DNA of 64,000 nt from positions 824,012-888,011 of the forward strand of contig NZ_KQ948737.1 of NCBI RefSeq assembly GCF_001514195.1. Direction: 5' to 3'. The notes under the pieces were generated by a model. That model did not search any database and was not told the origin of the DNA. It saw only the letters and a program-made list of their open reading frames with translations. Of this stretch, positions 31,089-39,153 are shown piece by piece (the stretch's first letter is position 1; every line of letters starts with the position of its first letter). The DNA is from Streptomyces griseorubiginosus. GTDB lineage: Bacteria; Actinomycetota; Actinomycetes; Streptomycetales; Streptomycetaceae. The position numbers and the translations under genes are program-made.

Positions 31089-34000
31089 TCACCCGGCGGC
31101 GTACACGTCCTCGACGTACCGCCCGTCCCGCACCAGACCGTCCAGCCACCGCTCGGCGGCCGACTCGTCGGCGTGCGGCGTGTGCTCCCGGAACAGGGTA
31201 CGCAGCGCGTGCCGCACCCCGGGAGCCATTCGTGATCCGTCTCCGCAGACGTACACACGCGCACCGGCCAGCAGGAGTTCCCACACCTCGGCCGACTCGG
31301 CGGCGATGCGGTGCTGCACGTAGCCGCTGCCGGGCACCGCGCTGAACGCCGGGCGCAGCCGTACGGCCCCGACGGCCTCGGCGGAGCGCAGTTCGTCGGC
31401 GTGCAGGAAGTCGGCGTCCGGGGCGTCGCAGCCGAAGTAGCAGAGCGTGGGCGGGAGTTGCTCGCCCCGGCCGAGGGCGGCGACGCGGTCGGCGACCGCC
31501 CCGCGGAACGGGGCGAGGCCGGTGCCCGCCGAGATCATGACGACGGGGGCGGAGTGGTCGACGCGGAAGGCGTCCCGGCAGGGCTGGATCCGGGCGAGGA
31601 CGGTGTCGCCGGGCTGGACGTCGGCGAGGTATCCGGATCCGATGCCTCGGTGGGTGCCGTTGCCGGAGCGTGCGGGGGCTTCCAGCAGGGAGACCATCAG
31701 GTCGATGTGATCCGGGTCGGTCTGCGGCGAGGAGGAGACGGAGTACTGGCGCGGGCGCAGCGGCGTCAGCAGGTCGAGCAGGGCCGGCCAGTCGAGGGCG
31801 CCGCGCAGTGCGGGGTGCGCCTCGAACAGCTCCACGAGGGTGCGCGGGTCGTCGGTGAGGGCGGCGAGCCGCGCCCGCTCGGGCGGGCAGGGGTTGGCCG
31901 CGGCCAGGGCGGCGATCTGCTCGGCGGTGGGCCGCTGCCGCAACTCGACGTGGTGGGTGAGCAGTTGGCGCACGGTGAGGGGCCGGTCGAGGGCGAGTCC
32001 GTCGCGGCGCGGACGGGTGGGGCGGATGTCGAGAACGGCGTCCAGGTCGGCGCCGAACGCGTCGGCGGCCCGCTCGACGAGCGCCTTGTCGTTGACCGGG
32101 AGCACGATGACGTGGTCGCCGGTGCGGTAGGTGGTACCGGACGGCAGGGCCAGCCGTACGAACCGCTTGAGGCGGGGGTGGCCGGGGGCGGTGAGGTCGT
32201 GGGCCTCGGTGACGGTCATCGGGACCAGGGCGTGGCGTGCGGCGAGGGCGTCGAGGGGGCCGCCGGTCAGGGTGCGGACCTCGTAGGCGGCGGTCGGTTC
32301 GGCGTCGGCTGCCGTGGTGTCCGGGTCGCCGTGGGACTCCAGGAGCGCGGTGCGCAGACCGGCGGTGAAGGTGCGGACCGTGCCGGTCAGGTCGCCGGAG
32401 GCGTCACCCGCGGCGCGGTCCAGGAGGCGCCGGCCGCCCAGCTCGGCGAGCCGCTCGTCGATCCGGGTCGGGAAGTGCTGGTAGGTGGCGGCCCAGTTGC
32501 GGTCGCCGACGCCGAGGACGGCGTACGCGACGCCCGTCAGGTCGTGGGTGCCGTCCAGCCACCTCGCGAACTCCCGTGCGTCGTCGGTGGGTTGGCCGTT
32601 GTAGGAGGCGGCGGTGATGACGACCGGGCGGTCGGTGGGCAGGCCGTGCGCATAGGCGTCCAGGGGAGCGACCTCGGTGTCGCAGCCCAGGGCGGCGGCC
32701 TCGTCGGCGAGCCCGGCGGCGAAGTCGCGGCAGGTGCCGTAGTTGCTGCCGTGCAGGAACAGGGCGCGGGTGCCGGGCAGCACCCGGGAGGGCAGGGCGG
32801 TGTCGGCGGCAGGGGTGGCCGCGGTCCGTGGGGCCGCTCCGGGCAGCGGCGCGTGGGCGCGGTCGGCCGGGGTGCGGGAGGTCAGCTTCAGGGTGAAGCC
32901 GTCCGGCTTGAGGGTGAGGGTCTCCTTCACCGTGAGCCGGTAGTCGGCGTGGTCGTGCAGGCGGTAGCGGTGCACGAGGAGGGCCAGCAGCATGGTCGCC
33001 TCGTGGAGGGCGAACTGCCGTCCGATGCAGGCCCGTTCACCGGTGCCGAAGGGCTTGAAGGCGTGCGGGGAGCGGGCCGCCTCGGCCTGCGGCGTGAAGC
33101 GGGAGGGGTCGAACAGCTCGGGGTTGTCGCCCCACACGGGCTGCCGGTGCAGCATCGGCGCGATGACGGTGAGGGACTGTCCGGCGCGCAGCGGGATCCG
33201 GCCGCCGAGGAGGGTGTCCTCGCGGGCCTGGCGGCTGAAGGCGGCGGCCGTCGGCCACAGCCGCAGCGCCTCGTTGAGGACCTGCCGGGTGTACGTGAGC
33301 CGTCCGACCTCGTCGAAGGTCGGCTCCGGGTCGGGGGTGTCGCCCCACAGTTCGTCGGCCTCGCGCCGCACGAGGTCGAGCACGGCCGGGTGCTTCGCCA
33401 GGTAGTACATCGCGAAGGACATCGCGCCGGAGGTCGTCTCGTGCCCGGCGATCAGGAAGGTGATGACCTGGTTGCGGATGTTGGTGGTGTCGAGGGTGGT
33501 CCCGTCGGCGGGGTGCGGGGCGCTGAGCATGAGCCCGAGGAGGTCCTCCGTTCCGGTGTCGCCGGAGGCCAGACGGGCGCTGATCACGTCGTCGACGACC
33601 TGCGCGAGGTGGTCGGCGTCGGCCTGGAAGGCCCTGTCCGCGGCCGAGTGGTCACTGCCCGGGGTGCGGGCGAGCCGGGTCATGGCCCACTCCAGGCAGC
33701 GCACCATGGACTCGACGAAGGGGTGCGGTTCGCTCCGCTCGAAGGAGCCGAAGTCGTAGCCGAACCCGGCGAGTCCGATGGTGTCGAGGGTCATCCGGGT
33801 CATGTCGTCGGCGATGTCCACGGGCCGGCCGTCCCGGGCGGCGCGGTCCCAGGCGCCGATCATCCGCTGCGCGACCCGCAGCATCACCGGGTGGTAGGTG
33901 CGCATCGAGCCCAGCGCGAAGGCGGGCATCAGGATGTCGTGCGCCTTGGCCCAGTTGGGTTCGTCGTTGTACGCGGTGAACAGCCCGTCCGCGGCGAACT

Positions 34001-34313
34001 CCCGGACGTTCTCCAGGGCGGGCCCGACGGCCTTGGCGAACCGGGTCTCGTCGGCGAGTTCGGTGACGAGGTCGAGGTCGGAGACGAAGGTGACGTCCCG
34101 CCCGTGCAGCCGCCGGACGAGCAGCGGGCCGTGCTCGCGCATCAGCCCCATGATCTGCTGGATCGGGGTGTGGCCGGGCCCGGTGGCCGAGATGTCGACG
34201 ACGGGGAGTCCGGCGGGGGTGGTCTGCGCGGTGGAGGTGGTCTGCGCGGCGGGGGTGGTCTGCGCGGCGGGGGTGGTCTGCGCGGCGGGGGTGGTCTGCG
34301 CGGTGGGGGACAT
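31089..34313 (-). CDS. Self-sufficient cytochrome P450-reductase fusion (CYP102 family)
   Basis: A 1074-residue protein, close to P450 BM3 (1049). After a repetitive N-terminal tail (about 1-34, AQTTPA units) comes the P450 domain: TFLIAGHETTSGAMSFAMYYL (I-helix), EALRLWPTAAAFSR (ExxR), and PFGTGERACIGRQFALHEA (heme Cys). From about 520 there is a flavodoxin-like FMN domain (LFLHGSNYGTCRDFA). It is followed by FAD/NADPH domains (RQYSVSSSPQ, VVMISAGTGLAPFRGAV, YFGCDAPDADFLHADEL) and a C-terminal YVEDVYA. Family role: subterminal hydroxylation of fatty acids with NADPH in one polypeptide. It is the first gene of an operon with the APH-fold kinase and ROK regulator. Confidence 0.95.
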   Translation of the reverse strand: MSPTAQTTPAAQTTPAAQTTPAAQTTSTAQTTPAGLPVVDISATGPGHTPIQQIMGLMREHGPLLVRRLHGRDVTFVSDLDLVTELADETRFAKAVGPALENVREFAADGLFTAYNDEPNWAKAHDILMPAFALGSMRTYHPVMLRVAQRMIGAWDRAARDGRPVDIADDMTRMTLDTIGLAGFGYDFGSFERSEPHPFVESMVRCLEWAMTRLARTPGSDHSAADRAFQADADHLAQVVDDVISARLASGDTGTEDLLGLMLSAPHPADGTTLDTTNIRNQVITFLIAGHETTSGAMSFAMYYLAKHPAVLDLVRREADELWGDTPDPEPTFDEVGRLTYTRQVLNEALRLWPTAAAFSRQAREDTLLGGRIPLRAGQSLTVIAPMLHRQPVWGDNPELFDPSRFTPQAEAARSPHAFKPFGTGERACIGRQFALHEATMLLALLVHRYRLHDHADYRLTVKETLTLKPDGFTLKLTSRTPADRAHAPLPGAAPRTAATPAADTALPSRVLPGTRALFLHGSNYGTCRDFAAGLADEAAALGCDTEVAPLDAYAHGLPTDRPVVITAASYNGQPTDDAREFARWLDGTHDLTGVAYAVLGVGDRNWAATYQHFPTRIDERLAELGGRRLLDRAAGDASGDLTGTVRTFTAGLRTALLESHGDPDTTAADAEPTAAYEVRTLTGGPLDALAARHALVPMTVTEAHDLTAPGHPRLKRFVRLALPSGTTYRTGDHVIVLPVNDKALVERAADAFGADLDAVLDIRPTRPRRDGLALDRPLTVRQLLTHHVELRQRPTAEQIAALAAANPCPPERARLAALTDDPRTLVELFEAHPALRGALDWPALLDLLTPLRPRQYSVSSSPQTDPDHIDLMVSLLEAPARSGNGTHRGIGSGYLADVQPGDTVLARIQPCRDAFRVDHSAPVVMISAGTGLAPFRGAVADRVAALGRGEQLPPTLCYFGCDAPDADFLHADELRSAEAVGAVRLRPAFSAVPGSGYVQHRIAAESAEVWELLLAGARVYVCGDGSRMAPGVRHALRTLFREHTPHADESAAERWLDGLVRDGRYVEDVYAAG
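34212..34302. repeat. 18-bp coding tandem repeat in the P450 N-terminus
   Basis: Five near-identical 18-base units (GGTGGTCTGCGCGGCGGG on the + strand) encode the hexapeptide AQTTPA on the - strand; one unit is altered to AQTTST. They lie before the globular P450 domain, so copy number could vary without destroying the enzyme. Confidence 0.8.
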
Positions 34314-34392
34314 GGCGCGGCAACTGCCTTTCGCGGTACGGGAGTACTGCGATCCAGACTGGTCGACGGGGTCCGGGGGCCCGGCCCGGCGC

Positions 34393-34410
34393 ACTACATG
34401 ATCGTGTAGT
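34393..34410. promoter_or_regulatory. Operator-like palindrome upstream of the CYP102 operon
   Basis: ACTACA-tgatcg-TGTAGT is a perfect 6-base inverted repeat, 80 bases upstream of the P450 start and beyond the neighbouring LPMO terminator. The A/T-containing arms stand out against GC-rich flanks. By analogy with other CYP102 genes controlled by dedicated repressors it may bind a TetR-type or ROK protein. Only symmetry and position support this. Confidence 0.5.
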
Positions 34411-34489
34411 CGAAAGCGTCCGACCAGGCTTGCGTGAGCCCACGGCGGCACTCCACGTCCGGGTCGGAGGTCAGGCGCGGCACGCGGGA

Positions 34490-34537
34490 AGCCCCGTCGG
34501 GGCAGGGCGGTCGGACGGGCCCCGCCCCGACGGGGCT
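34490..34537 (-). terminator. Strong hairpin downstream of the LPMO gene
   Basis: AGCCCCGTCGGGGC (34490-34503) and GCCCCGACGGGGCT (34524-34537) are perfect 14-base inverted repeats separated by 20 bases. Each arm can also fold on itself. It begins 16 bases after the LPMO stop in the direction of transcription and insulates the CYP102 promoter. There is no long T run, as is usual for streptomycete terminators. Confidence 0.7.
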
Positions 34538-34552
34538 GCGGTGCTGCGCGGC

Positions 34553-35227
34553 TCAGCCGAAGTTCACGTCACTGCACCACATGTACGCCTGGTCGAGGTG
34601 CGAGGCCTGCCAGATCACGAACAGGATGTGGTGTCCGGTATAGCCGGAGGTCCGGACGGGGAACGTGATGTTCTGCGCCGGGGCGAAGCGCCCGGTCTGC
34701 GTGATGAAGTCGAGGTTGCCCCAGCCCAGGGTCTGGGTCTTGGGGTCGAAGCCCTGCTTGCTCACGTAGACCTTGAAGTAGTCGGCGCCGTGGGACGCCT
34801 GGTCGTACAGCTGGACCGAGAAGTTGTTGCCGATGGTGGTGGTCCTCCACGGTCCCGGCTTGTCCAGACTGGCGTTCCTGGAGAGGTTGTTGCTGCAGAG
34901 CGTCCCGTCGGGGGTCCGCGCCTGGAACTGGCCGCCGAGGCCGTCGCGGAGCGCGCTCATCCAGTTCCACATGGTGTCGGCGTTGGCCTGGAAGGCCTGC
35001 CAGCACATGGGGTCCTGGGTCTGCATGGCCGGGTTCATGTGGTCGCTGCCCCATGTCTTCCAGCACTGGTACGCGCGGGTGGCGGGGCTGACGACCGTGC
35101 CGTGGGCCTGGGCGGGGGACGACCAGGTGAGGGCGCCGACCACCACGGCGAACAGCATGACGAGCACCTGGAGAGGCCGGCGGAGGGACGCTCGCGAAGG
35201 CCTGGCCAACGGACTCTTCTTGCGCAT
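34553..35227 (-). CDS. Secreted lytic polysaccharide monooxygenase (AA10 / chitin-binding type)
   Basis: A 224-residue protein behind GGAAGGAG. A signal peptide of about 41 residues ends AQA, leaving His42 as the mature N-terminus (HGTVVSPATRAYQCW). This histidine forms half of the copper brace. The second histidine lies in SGYTGHHILFVIWQ. Two further family segments are MNPAMQTQDPMCWQAF and QAYMWCSDVNF. AA10 enzymes cleave cellulose or chitin oxidatively. A perfect CebR-type operator upstream argues for cellulose and cello-oligosaccharide induction; there is no separate carbohydrate-binding module. Confidence 0.92.
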   Translation of the reverse strand: MRKKSPLARPSRASLRRPLQVLVMLFAVVVGALTWSSPAQAHGTVVSPATRAYQCWKTWGSDHMNPAMQTQDPMCWQAFQANADTMWNWMSALRDGLGGQFQARTPDGTLCSNNLSRNASLDKPGPWRTTTIGNNFSVQLYDQASHGADYFKVYVSKQGFDPKTQTLGWGNLDFITQTGRFAPAQNITFPVRTSGYTGHHILFVIWQASHLDQAYMWCSDVNFG

Positions 35228-35260
35228 GTGGGGGGACTCCTTCCAGTTGCGAGGCTGTGA

Positions 35261-35274
35261 TGGGAGCGCTCCCA
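35261..35274. promoter_or_regulatory. CebR-type operator (TGGGAGCGCTCCCA)
   Basis: The 14-base perfect palindrome TGGGAGCGCTCCCA is identical to the site known to be bound by CebR, the LacI-type repressor of cellulose utilisation in streptomycetes, which is released by cello-oligosaccharides. It lies 34 bases upstream of the LPMO start. On the same strand a TTGACA (complement at 35297-35302) provides a -35, placing the operator over the probable transcription start. Confidence 0.85.
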
Positions 35275-35432
35275 ACCTCGGGTCTTCCGAGCGAGATGTC
35301 AATGCAGCGAACAGAGTTGATGACCGGGGTGGGTGGAGAACAGGACATCTTCCGTGAGAGGAGAGCAGACGACGAGCCAACAGTTGAGCCGTGCGCCCTC
35401 TGAGCTGGATGTTCGATAGTCGATCGCACTCC

Positions 35433-36140
35433 ATGATGGAGTGGGGCACGTACGCGCCCGGCGCTCGCGCGCAGCGGTTGGAGGTGGTGGTGGACCGGTC
35501 TCGTCCGGAGCGGTCCCACCCTGAGGCGGTGGTCTGGCGCAACCGCGCCCTCATGCTCTTCGACCGGGTCTCGGTGCCGGTCGCGGTGTGCGACGTGTAC
35601 GGCTCCGTCCTGCTCGCCAATCCCGCGATGGCCACGGAGTGCGGCACGACACCGGGGCGGCTGCGGGGCAGGGACGTGCTGGAGTTGTTCCGGCCGCAGG
35701 AGGCGACCCAGGTGGAGCGGATCGCCGAGGCGCTGCGGCTGCGGCACCGCTCGCGCTACCAGGTGTCGGTGTGCTGGCGGGCACCGGGAGGCGGTGAGCG
35801 GTTCGGCGAGCTCACGGCCGACCCGGTGAGCGACAGCGTGAAGGAGACGCCGTCGCTGCTGGTGATGCTGCGGGTCGAGGGCGAGCGGGAGCACTCCCCC
35901 GCCGCCGAGCCGGTCCGCGTCACCCCGGTCGAAGCCCGCGTCCTGGCCCTGCTCGCGACCGGCGCCACGACGGCGCACGCGGCCCGGGAGACGGGACTGA
36001 CGGTGGACGGGGTCAACTACCACCTGCGGCGGCTGTCGGCGCGGTGGGGCACGGCGAACCGTACGGAGCTGGTGGCGCGGGCCTACGCGCTCGGGGTGCT
36101 CACGGCCGGCGTCTGGCCACCGTCGGTCTCCGGCGAGTAG
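35433..36140 (+). CDS. PAS-domain LuxR-type transcriptional regulator
   Basis: A 235-residue protein. Start taken at the first ATG of an ATGATG pair (35433); an in-frame GTG at 35391 is possible. Residues about 40-150 resemble a PAS sensor (LMLFDRVSVPVAVCDVYGSVLLANPAMATECG, then RGRDVLELFRP). The C-terminal helix-turn-helix is LuxR-like: VTPVEARVLALLATGATTAHAARETGLTVDGVNYHLRRLSARWGTANRTELVARAYALGVL. Small ligand or redox sensing is possible. It overlaps the 3' end of the convergent TetR gene by 58 bases. Confidence 0.82.
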   Translation: MMEWGTYAPGARAQRLEVVVDRSRPERSHPEAVVWRNRALMLFDRVSVPVAVCDVYGSVLLANPAMATECGTTPGRLRGRDVLELFRPQEATQVERIAEALRLRHRSRYQVSVCWRAPGGGERFGELTADPVSDSVKETPSLLVMLRVEGEREHSPAAEPVRVTPVEARVLALLATGATTAHAARETGLTVDGVNYHLRRLSARWGTANRTELVARAYALGVLTAGVWPPSVSGE

Positions 36141-36748
36141 GCCGCGCCGGTCGCTCCGCGCCGGGGTACCGCCCGCAGGGCGATGTCGACGGTGGCGTGG
36201 AGGGCCGCTCGGGTCGCGCCGGCGGCCGCGTGCACGGCGTTGCCTTCGCTGACGACCATGACGTAGCGGGCGAGTGCGTGCGGGTCGGTGTCCTCGGGCA
36301 GGTCGCCCTCCTCGACGGCGCGGGCCAGGCGCTGCGCGAGGGCGTGCTCCCCGGCGAGGCGGCTGTCGGCCAGGAACCGGGCGATGCGGCCGCTTTCGCC
36401 GCCCTCGGCCAGGCCGCCCTGTACGGACAGGCATCCCGAGGGGCGGTCGGGGCGGGTCAGTGCCTCCACGTTGGCGCGGAGGAAGGACGCGATGACCGCG
36501 TAGGCCGTCGGCTCCGCGAGAGCCTCGCGGGCGTAGGCCATGTCGGCCTCGGCGTAGCGGGCGACGGCGCGGTGGAAGAGCTCCTCCTTGTTGCCGAACG
36601 CCGCGTACATGCTCGGGCGGTTGATGCCCATCGCCTCGGTGAGGTCGGCGAGCGACGCGCCCTCGTAGCCCTGGCGCCAGAAGACCTCCACCGCACGGTC
36701 GAGTGCGGCCTCCGCGTCGAAGCCCCGGGGTCTGCCGCGTACCGCCAT
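36083..36748 (-). CDS. TetR family transcriptional regulator
   Basis: A 221-residue protein behind CAGGAGGG. The N-terminal HTH is ALDRAVEVFWRQGYEGASLADLTEAMGINRPSMYAAFGNKEELFHRAV (about 15-60), the AcrR/NemR-like type. The C-terminal domain contains RPSGCLSVQGGLAEGGES, a common segment in this subfamily. It is divergent from an SDR gene with two ACCGnnCGGT operators between them. Regulation of the SDR and SnoaL-like genes, and of itself, is therefore likely. Its 3' end overlaps the PAS-LuxR gene. Confidence 0.9.
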   Translation of the reverse strand: MAVRGRPRGFDAEAALDRAVEVFWRQGYEGASLADLTEAMGINRPSMYAAFGNKEELFHRAVARYAEADMAYAREALAEPTAYAVIASFLRANVEALTRPDRPSGCLSVQGGLAEGGESGRIARFLADSRLAGEHALAQRLARAVEEGDLPEDTDPHALARYVMVVSEGNAVHAAAGATRAALHATVDIALRAVPRRGATGAAYSPETDGGQTPAVSTPSA

Positions 36749-36780
36749 GACGCCCTCCTGTGTCGGTCCCCGAAATTTTA

Positions 36781-36852
36781 ACCGAGCGGTACGGAATAGC
36801 GTTCCCGACGCTGCGGTTCTCCCTGGCGAACGACTTGAGTACCGAACGGTAC
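36781..36852. promoter_or_regulatory. Two operators of the TetR/SDR divergent promoter
   Basis: ACCGAGCGGT at 36781-36790 and GTACCGAACGGTAC at 36839-36852 share the core ACCGANCGGT. The second has perfect 6-base arms around AA. They are 60 bases apart and flank the two opposite promoters, one near each gene. This suggests simultaneous repression by the adjacent TetR protein. Confidence 0.75.
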
Positions 36853-36870
36853 AGAAAAGGAGAGCCCCTC

Positions 36871-37617
36871 ATGGGACAGCTCGACGGCAGGACCGCCCTC
36901 GTCACCGGTGCCACCTCCGGCATCGGCCTGGCCGCCGCACGGCGGCTGGCGGCGGAAGGAGCCCACGTCTTCCTCACCGGCCGCCGGAAGGAGGCGCTCG
37001 ACGAGGCGGTGGCCTCCATCGGCGACCGCGCCACAGGAGTACGAGCCGATGTCTCGGACCTCGACGACCTCGACCGCCTCTTTCTCCGGATCCAGCAGCA
37101 CGGCAGCCTCGACATCGTCTTCGCCAACGCGGGCGGCGGACAGTTCGCGGCCCTGCCCGACATCACCTGGGAGCACTACGCCGACACCTTCAACACCAAT
37201 GTCGCGGGCACCCTGTTCACCGTCCAGAAGGCGCTACCGCTGCTCAACCCGGGCGCCTCGATCATCCTGACCGGCTCCAACATCGACACCAAGGGCGCCG
37301 CCTCCTTCAGCGTCTACGCCGCGACCAAGGCCGCGCTCCGCTCCCTGACCCGCAGTTGGGCGGCGGAACTCGTCACCCGCGGCATCCGCGTCAACAGCAT
37401 CGCGCCCGGCCCGGTCGAGACGCCCGGCCTCAGCGGTCTCGCGGGCGGCCCCGAGGCGGCCGAACAGCTGCTCCAGGGCCTGGCCGCCGGAGTCCCCATG
37501 CAGCGTCTCGGCCGCCCGGAGGAGATCGCCGAGACGGTTCTCTTCCTCGCCGGCGACGCCAGCAGCTTCATGACCGGTGCCGAGATATACGTCGACGGCG
37601 GCGCAAGCCAGATCTGA
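36871..37617 (+). CDS. SDR family oxidoreductase
   Basis: A 248-residue classical short-chain dehydrogenase behind AAAAGGAG. Motifs: ALVTGATSGIGLAAARRLAAEG, VFANAGGGQF (NAG), ILTGSNIDTKGAASFSVYAATKAAL (catalytic Ser and Tyr-x-x-x-Lys), and the C-terminal MTGAEIYVDGGASQ. The lumenal DGGASQI end is typical of the 3-oxoacyl-ACP reductase-like branch acting on xenobiotic ketones. The TetR operators upstream suggest substrate-inducible expression. Confidence 0.9.
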   Translation: MGQLDGRTALVTGATSGIGLAAARRLAAEGAHVFLTGRRKEALDEAVASIGDRATGVRADVSDLDDLDRLFLRIQQHGSLDIVFANAGGGQFAALPDITWEHYADTFNTNVAGTLFTVQKALPLLNPGASIILTGSNIDTKGAASFSVYAATKAALRSLTRSWAAELVTRGIRVNSIAPGPVETPGLSGLAGGPEAAEQLLQGLAAGVPMQRLGRPEEIAETVLFLAGDASSFMTGAEIYVDGGASQI

Positions 37618-37742
37618 CCGCCCACCACCCCAACCGACCGTCCCCCGCCTCGCATCTGACACCGACGCACCCCGGGGCGGCCTGCCGAGTTCTGCCGAGC
37701 CGGCCGGTCGCCCCGGTCGTCCCGCACACCCTGGAGGGAATC

Positions 37743-38096
37743 ATGAGCGACGTGACCGACCTGCTCGCGGCCAACCTGCACGAGGTCTTCGGCAACCGCG
37801 ACGCCGAGAGCCGCCGCGCGGCCATCGACCGCATCTACACCGAGGACGTCGTCTTCACCGACCCCGAGGCCACCACGACCGGCCGCGACGCCCTCGCGGA
37901 CAAGGCCGCCGCCCTCCTCGCCGACGCCCCGGCCGACTTCGCGTTCACCGAGGACGGCCGACGCTACGCCGGCCCCGGCACCGGAGCACTCGCCTGGGCC
38001 TTCGGTCCGCCCGACGCGCCCGCCGTCCGCGGGATCGACGTCATCACCGTCCGCGAAGGAAGGATCGCCGCCGTCACGACGATGTTCACCGCCTGA
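37743..38096 (+). CDS. SnoaL-like / NTF2-fold small protein
   Basis: A 117-residue protein behind GGAGGGA. It shows the SnoaL/NTF2 pattern: a helical start, AIDRIYTEDVVFTDPEATTTGRDAL, then the beta-sheet PGTGALAWAFGPPDAPAVRGIDVITVREGRIAAVTTMF. The fold is used by polyketide cyclases, isomerases and many unknown proteins. It follows the SDR gene by 125 bases on the same strand and is probably in its operon, possibly acting on the same compound. Confidence 0.82.
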   Translation: MSDVTDLLAANLHEVFGNRDAESRRAAIDRIYTEDVVFTDPEATTTGRDALADKAAALLADAPADFAFTEDGRRYAGPGTGALAWAFGPPDAPAVRGIDVITVREGRIAAVTTMFTA

Positions 38097-38185
38097 CCAT
38101 GGTGACGGTGTGCCGGAACCCGCACCCGAGCCGTCACCCGACACCGGCGACAGAGGCCCCGTCGCCGCAACTGCCTCTACGGCGT

Positions 38186-39085
38186 CTACGGCGTCCCGGC
38201 GACCTGCGTCGAGCGAGCCGCCCCCGCGGCCACCCCCGAAAAGGCGGTGCCCGCCCCCTCCGGCGCCCCGAAGCGGGCCAGGGTGTGCCACACCATCTTC
38301 AGGTGCTGGAGTTCGTGGCGGCCCGTGCGGGCGGCGTCGCCGATGATCCGCGAGTCGACCAGCCCGTCCTCGGCGATGCTCGCGCCCAGGTCGGCGTACT
38401 CCTGGCCGCGGTAGTCGGCGTGGTCGTGGAGCGCGGCGACGGTGAGGCGGTAGCCGGGGTGCCACTCGACGGGGACGGGCAGCAGGCGGGCGGCGTCCTC
38501 GACGGGGGTGCCGCGGTAGCTCGCGTCCAGGACCAGGGCCTCCACATGACGGGCCAGATCGACCCCGCCGTGCACCTGGGCCTCGATGTAGTCGTTGAGG
38601 GGGTCCTGCTCGTCGGCCTGCGCGAGGGCGATCAGGGACATGCCGGCGGCGACGCCGAAGTGGACCGGTTCGGCGGCGCTGTCGGGATAGCAGAAGGTGG
38701 CCCGTGCGAGGGTCTCGCCGGTCAGCCGGAAGTGCGAGGAGCCGAACCGCGGGGCCGCGCCGACCACTTGACGCCGGAAGTTCAGCGCACCGTACACGGG
38801 TCGTTCGTGCGCGGCGGCGTCGTCGTAGGCCCCGCCGAAGATCCGGCTCTCCCAGCGCCAGCGGTCGCCGCCGGGGTGCGCGGTCAGCCCGCCGTTGCTG
38901 GTGCCGGTGACGAACTGCGAGTGGTACACGCCGTCCTGGGCCAGCGCCTCCAGCAGGGGCAGCCCGCGTGCGAGCCGGTCCGGGTGGAAGTTCAGCGTGA
39001 TGCGCACGTCCGGGGCGACGGCCGGTCCTTGCGAGAGGGCCGCCACATGGTTCAGGGCCGCCCGGGCCGACCTCGCTGGACTCAC
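38186..39085 (-). CDS. DUF3626 domain-containing protein
   Basis: A 299-residue protein with GTG start behind GGAGGGG. The DUF3626 landmarks are clear: ITLNFHPDR near residue 30, YHSQFVTGTSNGGLTAHPGGDRWRWESRIFGGAYDD, ERPVYGALNF, GAAPRFGSSHFRLTGETLARATFCYPDS, and EAQVHGGVDLARHVEALVLDASYRGTPVE. The family resembles polymorphic-toxin or nuclease-associated proteins but has no proven function. No immunity-like neighbour is obvious. Operon relationship to the oxidoreductase gene upstream on the same strand is possible, with a 68-base gap. Confidence 0.85.
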   Translation of the reverse strand: MSPARSARAALNHVAALSQGPAVAPDVRITLNFHPDRLARGLPLLEALAQDGVYHSQFVTGTSNGGLTAHPGGDRWRWESRIFGGAYDDAAAHERPVYGALNFRRQVVGAAPRFGSSHFRLTGETLARATFCYPDSAAEPVHFGVAAGMSLIALAQADEQDPLNDYIEAQVHGGVDLARHVEALVLDASYRGTPVEDAARLLPVPVEWHPGYRLTVAALHDHADYRGQEYADLGASIAEDGLVDSRIIGDAARTGRHELQHLKMVWHTLARFGAPEGAGTAFSGVAAGAARSTQVAGTP

Positions 39086-39153
39086 GGTTCCCCTCCTCGA
39101 CGACTCCTCGACGACCTACTGGATGATCACCCGAGGAGGCGGAGGCCCGCACC

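Noticed and set aside
31311..34409. A 1032-codon open frame on the + strand
   Set aside because: It is antisense to the well-defined CYP102 fusion, is dominated by Gly/Val/Arg and shows no family motif.
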